A stretch of DNA of 64,000 bases from Acinetobacter sp. UBA3106 (GTDB lineage Bacteria > Pseudomonadota > Gammaproteobacteria > Pseudomonadales > Moraxellaceae). Below, in pieces: positions 60,487 through 64,000 of this stretch. The notes beneath the pieces are model-generated. The model saw only the letters and a program-made list of their open reading frames with translations, did not search any database and was not told the DNA's origin. Every line of letters begins with the position of its first letter. The stretch's first letter is position 1. Where the stretch lies: contig DFAM01000010.1 in NCBI GenBank assembly GCA_002365595.1, positions 62,001 to 126,000 of the forward strand, in the 5' to 3' direction. A program made the position numbers and the translations under genes.

Positions 60487-61731
60487 ATGAAGCGAGATGA
60501 TGTAAATAAGTTTCCAATGAAGGACACCACACTTAGTGCATTGGAGTTTGAAGAAAAAGAATATCGTTTGAATAATGGTGATAATCTTTATTTCGTGGTC
60601 AACCCTAAAGGTAATAAACGCTGGGAACTACGATATAAAAAGCCTAGTACAGGTAAATGGTCGTTTTTAGGGTTAGGTGCATATCCCGAAGTTGGTTCAA
60701 AGTGGGCACGACAGAAAGCTGATGAGGCTCGAAAGTTAATATCTCAAGGTATTGATCCAGTTGTACAGAAAGCTGAAGAAAGATTAGCGACATTGGAGCA
60801 AGGGGCTTATACATTCAAGCAACTCGCTGAAGAGTTTTATCTGACAAAAACTTGGACACCTGATACTACAGCTCGCAATGTAGGTGCATTAAATAACCAT
60901 GTAATGCCTGCAATGGGTAAGAGAGATTACCGAAATATCACTAAACAAGAATGGCATGATCTCTTTCAGGAGATACAAAAAAAGCTGAATCCCCGAACGG
61001 GTAAACCTATTATTGAAACAGGTCAGCGTGTCACAGCATTGGTACGAGAAATTTATGATTATGCTGAGGTAATAGGTAAAGCAACATATAATCCTATTAC
61101 TAATTTGCATAAGTATCTTAAAAAACACGAAAGCAATGGGATGAAGCATGTAAGTGATGAGGAACTGCCAGCATTATTGCGAGCTATTGATAAATATCCT
61201 GCATCGGATACACGTATTGGTCTTAAATTGCTTTCAATACTCTTCAGCAGACCATCGGAATTAAGAGAGGCAAAATGGGAAGAGTTTGATTTGGCAAAGG
61301 GTATATGGTTAATCCCAGCATCAAGAATGAAAATGAAGAAAGAGCATAAAGTTCCACTAGCAACACAAGCCTTATCGTTGCTGCAAGAGCTAAAGCAATT
61401 AACAAGTCATTCACCTTTTTTATTTCCTAGCAGGAGTAATAAAGGGCAACCTAAGTCGGATACGATATTTATCGAAGCCTTAAAAAGAATGGGTTATGGT
61501 GGAAAGCAAAACCCTCATGGATTCCGTCATATTGCGAGTACAACTTTAAATAATCAGTTTAGTGACAAGCCTCAAGTTGTGGAAGCATGTTTAGCGCATA
61601 CTAAAAATGGTGTTAAAGGCACTTATGATAAGGCAACACATTTTGAAGAGCGTAAAACGATGATGCAATGGTATGCTGATCATCTTGAAAAGTTAGCAGA
61701 TGATAGCGTTATTCATTTTAAGCGAGCTTGA
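60487..61731 (+). CDS. Tyrosine integrase (P4-type, Arm-binding domain)
   Basis: The product of about 414 aa catalyses site-specific integration into ssrA. It has an N-terminal Arm-DNA-binding domain (about residues 10-85, LNNGDNLYFVVNPKGNKRWELRY), a core-binding SAM-like domain (about 100-190) and a catalytic domain with Arg in RPSELREAKW, HGFRH (His-x-x-Arg), a later His in LAHTKNG and Tyr in KGTYDKATH. The start is uncertain: GTG at 60460, ATG at 60487 and ATG at 60520 are all in frame. I use 60487 because AAAGG lies before it, though closely. It reads away from ssrA. Confidence 0.93.
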   Translation: MKRDDVNKFPMKDTTLSALEFEEKEYRLNNGDNLYFVVNPKGNKRWELRYKKPSTGKWSFLGLGAYPEVGSKWARQKADEARKLISQGIDPVVQKAEERLATLEQGAYTFKQLAEEFYLTKTWTPDTTARNVGALNNHVMPAMGKRDYRNITKQEWHDLFQEIQKKLNPRTGKPIIETGQRVTALVREIYDYAEVIGKATYNPITNLHKYLKKHESNGMKHVSDEELPALLRAIDKYPASDTRIGLKLLSILFSRPSELREAKWEEFDLAKGIWLIPASRMKMKKEHKVPLATQALSLLQELKQLTSHSPFLFPSRSNKGQPKSDTIFIEALKRMGYGGKQNPHGFRHIASTTLNNQFSDKPQVVEACLAHTKNGVKGTYDKATHFEERKTMMQWYADHLEKLADDSVIHFKRA

Positions 61732-61792
61732 TATTTTAAAATCATTCGGATTTACGCCGTGGTGGTAGTTTGAGTTGTTAAGCACCATATAT

Positions 61793-62097
61793 CCCATTAT
61801 TGATATTTTATTAGACATACCTATGTACCGCACTTATTGATAATGGGAAAATTTAGAGTGGGTTTATAGATATATAAAGGGCTTAACAATGGTTTTAAAT
61901 GGTTAAATAACAATCTATTAACAACAAATATAAGTTGAATTTTTATATAAATGAAAGTAATATAAAAAGAATTATGTTATATGTTAATGCAACATAACGG
62001 AATGATTGTGCAATAGCATAGATTCATTTCTCATTACCTAAAGTCTAGGTAACACATCTGAAAACTTAACTGCTCTACATCTAGTTCAAATGAACTA
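61793..62097. repeat. Cluster of four stem-loops, candidate rolling-circle origin
   Basis: The stems are CCCATTAT / ATAATGGG (61793-61800 and 61840-61847), TATGTT / AACATA (61980-61985 and 61991-61996), TTACCTA / TAGGTAA (62034-62040 and 62046-62052) and TAGTTC / GAACTA (62082-62087 and 62092-62097). They lie between the integrase and the replication gene, in a region of about 410 bp without other genes. Location next to a gpII-type Rep suggests a double-strand origin. The nick site is not identified. Confidence 0.55.
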
Positions 62098-62145
62098 TCG
62101 AGGTGTGGGGTTTTCTGCATTCTAAATTTCATTAAAAGGAGAATT

Positions 62146-63084
62146 ATCATCCAAAACTTTAATCTTAACCTATCAAACAATGAGGAAGAAGCTAACTTAA
62201 ATTTATACGCAATTGATTATCTGAAGATAGAAATACAACTAACTAATAATCCAAGTAAGTTATCTGAAAAAGTAGTTATTCCTTTTGTAAAGTGTGGTAC
62301 TGAATATTTTCCACAACAAGAATCTTATGGTCAACAATGGATACAAGGTTCTCATCGTGACCAAATACAAATTAAATCTAAGAATGAAAATACATTGCTT
62401 ATACAAGGTAATTTCTTTAAATGGTTATATGGACATAACGTCACAGGCACTACCGATTTAATGGGTCTGGTTGCTGAAACAGTTCGTCAGTTATTACAGC
62501 GTTATGATGCTTTAATGCCAACACAAGATGAGCTAGATAATATTAAGCAAGGGATGTTTAAGATTCATCGTATTGACTTGAATAAAGCGATTCTATTTGA
62601 AGATAAACAACAAGCTCAATTGTATTTGGCAATGATCAAAGAGCATGGTACTTATCCACGGCGTAAGAAAGAAACGCATGGGAATGGCACTTACTTTGGT
62701 TTGAAAAGTACACGTACCACTTTGCTTTATTACCATAAAGGAACTGAGGTTAGTTCACACAAGAAACAGCAACAACGCATAACAGCAGAATTAAAAGCTT
62801 ATGCTGATTGTATGGTGCGATGTGAGGTTCGTTTATTCAGTCAGCATCTACGTGATAACAACTTAAATTATGGTTATCAGTGGTGTGAAAATTTAGTAAA
62901 GCAGATTGTTGAAGAACAGCATTCTTTATTAAATCTACCACCTCCAATAACGGAGGCGGATTTAGAACCAAAATATGTAAGATTCTTGGCAACATCAAGG
63001 CAGGGTGCATTACCCATTGCTTATACACCTAAGACCATTGCTCGATATAAGCGTGATTTAGCTAAGCTTGGGGTATCTGTATGA
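62146..63084 (+). CDS. Filamentous-phage-type replication initiator (gpII/X family)
   Basis: The open frame runs from before 62131 to the TGA at 63084. It has no ATG, GTG or TTG before the TTG at 62395. AAAAGGAG at 62134-62141 is an ideal ribosome binding site, with ATC at 62146 in start position. The N-terminal part (AIDYLKIEIQL, then GSHRDQIQIKS and GNFFKWLYGHNVTGTTDL) is the conserved start of gpII/X proteins. Starting at 62395 would cut it off. KIHRIDLNKA and LLYYHKGTEV follow. The protein (about 312 aa) should nick the origin for rolling-circle replication. Either ATC is used or the start codon is lost. Confidence 0.8.
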   Translation: MIQNFNLNLSNNEEEANLNLYAIDYLKIEIQLTNNPSKLSEKVVIPFVKCGTEYFPQQESYGQQWIQGSHRDQIQIKSKNENTLLIQGNFFKWLYGHNVTGTTDLMGLVAETVRQLLQRYDALMPTQDELDNIKQGMFKIHRIDLNKAILFEDKQQAQLYLAMIKEHGTYPRRKKETHGNGTYFGLKSTRTTLLYYHKGTEVSSHKKQQQRITAELKAYADCMVRCEVRLFSQHLRDNNLNYGYQWCENLVKQIVEEQHSLLNLPPPITEADLEPKYVRFLATSRQGALPIAYTPKTIARYKRDLAKLGVSV

Positions 63085-63140
63085 TAAATGGAAATGAGTC
63101 TGTAACACGCAGTATAGGAGGAAATAAGGGGGATATGAAT

Positions 63141-63347
63141 ATGATGTACACAAAGCTACGCTTAACGATTAAAGATGTTTGTCACATGCTGTCGGTAGAG
63201 CGTGATAAATTAAATAAATTAGTTAAAACTGATCCAAGCTTTCCAAGACCAATAAAGGAAGGGGCAAGCAGGCAAGCTGCTGTATATTTTGACTACAACG
63301 AGTTAGTAAACTGGTGGGAAGATCAAAAACAAGCTCGATATAGCTGA
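63141..63347 (+). CDS. AlpA-like small HTH protein
   Basis: The product of about 68 aa has an HTH of the AlpA/MerR-like type (LTIKDVCHMLSVERDKLNKLVKTDPSFPRPIKEG...YFDYNELVNWWEDQ), with the typical FPRPIK turn and the C-terminal WW pattern. Such proteins act as excisionase or transcription factor in P4-like elements. GGGGG lies eight bases before the ATG at 63141. An earlier ATG at 63081 overlaps the rep stop codon and would add 20 residues. A terminator follows. Confidence 0.75.
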   Translation: MMYTKLRLTIKDVCHMLSVERDKLNKLVKTDPSFPRPIKEGASRQAAVYFDYNELVNWWEDQKQARYS

Positions 63348-63359
63348 TGTTTGATAAAG

Positions 63360-63390
63360 ACCAAGATAGCTTATGTTGTCTTGGTTTTTA
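63360..63390 (+). terminator. Terminator after the AlpA-like gene
   Basis: ACCAAGA (63360-63366) and TCTTGGT (63379-63385) pair, followed by TTTTT. Confidence 0.7.
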
Positions 63391-63440
63391 ATAATGATTA
63401 GTTAATGTGAGCCTATTACTATAAGTGTTGAAGGATTAAT

Positions 63441-64000
63441 ATGAAACAATATGAAGCATTGTTTAAAGATGATGAAATAGATAAATATCCATTTGAAGAA
63501 ATCCCATTAGATACAGACTGTATTCTGATGAGTGAAATGTATATGGAAGATTTTGATAAAGAGCTTCAAAAAATGCTTCAAGGGAAAGATAGCAATCCCT
63601 ATAAAATAGGTTATGGTGCTAGAGTTGCGTTCAGAAAAATAAATAGTAGTTCGATTAATTTATCTTGGTATGCTAATACTCATACGAGATTTCATGAAGT
63701 ATCAGTAACTCTATCTAAAGAAAAAATTAAAAAGTGTGTAGGTTGTTGGCGTTACGATATTAAACCATATGTGTTTGTTGATCATGAATGGTTGGAACAA
63801 CTCTATTTAAAAGAGTATTCAATATTTGCACTAATTGATGCAATTGGAGTAAAAAAAGCTATACAAGATGGCATTCTTACAAAAGATAAATTAATCGAGT
63901 TAAGAAATGCAATTGATGAGTTAGCGCATACTGAAAAAGACATTGCTTTTATATCCTTTGCAGATAGTCTTATTTTGAAAACCAATTGGGTGATTGGGTA
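63441..64000 (+). CDS. Unknown protein of the integrated element, partial
   Basis: The frame begins at the ATG at 63441 (AAGGA upstream) and is open to the end of the window, giving at least 186 residues. The product is acidic, rich in Lys, Ile, Asp and Tyr, with no membrane helix. It starts MKQYEALFKDDEIDKYPFEE. A CVGCW pair of cysteines lies near residue 103, and FISFADSLILKTNW near residue 175. I do not recognise the family. Base composition is as AT-rich as the rest of the element. Confidence 0.7.
   Translation, partial: MKQYEALFKDDEIDKYPFEEIPLDTDCILMSEMYMEDFDKELQKMLQGKDSNPYKIGYGARVAFRKINSSSINLSWYANTHTRFHEVSVTLSKEKIKKCVGCWRYDIKPYVFVDHEWLEQLYLKEYSIFALIDAIGVKKAIQDGILTKDKLIELRNAIDELAHTEKDIAFISFADSLILKTNWVIG

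Noticed and set aside
1..64000. CRISPR arrays, rRNA operons and tRNA genes.
   Set aside because: No regularly spaced repeats, no rRNA sequence and no tRNA-like cloverleaf other than the tmRNA were found by reading; a tRNA search program could still find one that I missed.

Overview
The window looks like a chromosomal segment of an Acinetobacter (Moraxellaceae). The DNA is AT-rich. The response regulator/sensor pair matches BfmR/BfmS of Acinetobacter almost residue for residue. NuoC and NuoD are fused, the tmRNA tag ends in ANDESYALAA, and several small membrane proteins are of types typical of this genus. I cannot name the species from this window alone.

Layout. 1-700: acyl carrier protein gene acpP, then a 266-bp MITE-like element. 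818-1940: a Kbp/YgaU-type BON-LysM protein and a convergent membrane protein. 2357-8748: a pyrimidine-degradation (rut) cluster in the order rutD / rutA-B-C-F-G plus a beta-hydroxyacid dehydrogenase that apparently stands in for RutE. Both rut transcription units have -24/-12 (sigma-54) promoter candidates. 8990-10975: a convergent pair of membrane proteins sharing an N-terminal cold-shock-like module (one TM2, one DUF805) and a DUF3800 gene. 11081-15648: class Ia ribonucleotide reductase (nrdA, a 44-aa membrane protein gene, nrdB) with NrdR-like and DnaA boxes upstream. 16258-18660: bfmRS. 19705-34750: a complete complex I operon, nuoA-B-CD-E-F-G-H-I-J-K-L-M-N. 34872-37460: upp and three cold-shock-domain genes, two of them fused to a membrane helix and an Excalibur domain. 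37514-39248: a divergent LysR regulator and ferredoxin-NADP reductase (finR/fpr arrangement). 40064-43750: ethanolamine permease plus ethanolamine ammonia-lyase (eat-eutB-eutC), again with a sigma-54-type promoter. 43871-59816: housekeeping and transport genes (MscS/CmpX-like channel, YhiN-type flavoprotein, PLP deaminase-family enzyme, LysE exporter, SDR epimerase, ThiO-like oxidase, hemB, a thioesterase, emrAB-type pump, glpK). 59948-60307: ssrA (tmRNA).

From the 3' end of ssrA to the window end there is an integrated element: tyrosine integrase, a non-coding stretch with four stem-loops, a filamentous-phage-type (gpII/X) replication protein with no ordinary start codon, a small AlpA-like HTH protein and a partial unknown gene. 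Its right end lies outside the window.

How the genes work together. The rut and eat-eut clusters both release ammonia from organic nitrogen and both carry GG-N10-GC promoters, which points to common RpoN-dependent nitrogen control. Uracil can instead be salvaged by Upp. The nuo operon supplies respiratory energy. The most unusual items are the rut variant with its promoters, the tandem 13-bp dyads directly before bfmR, the family of cold-shock-domain membrane fusions, and the ssrA-integrated rolling-circle element.
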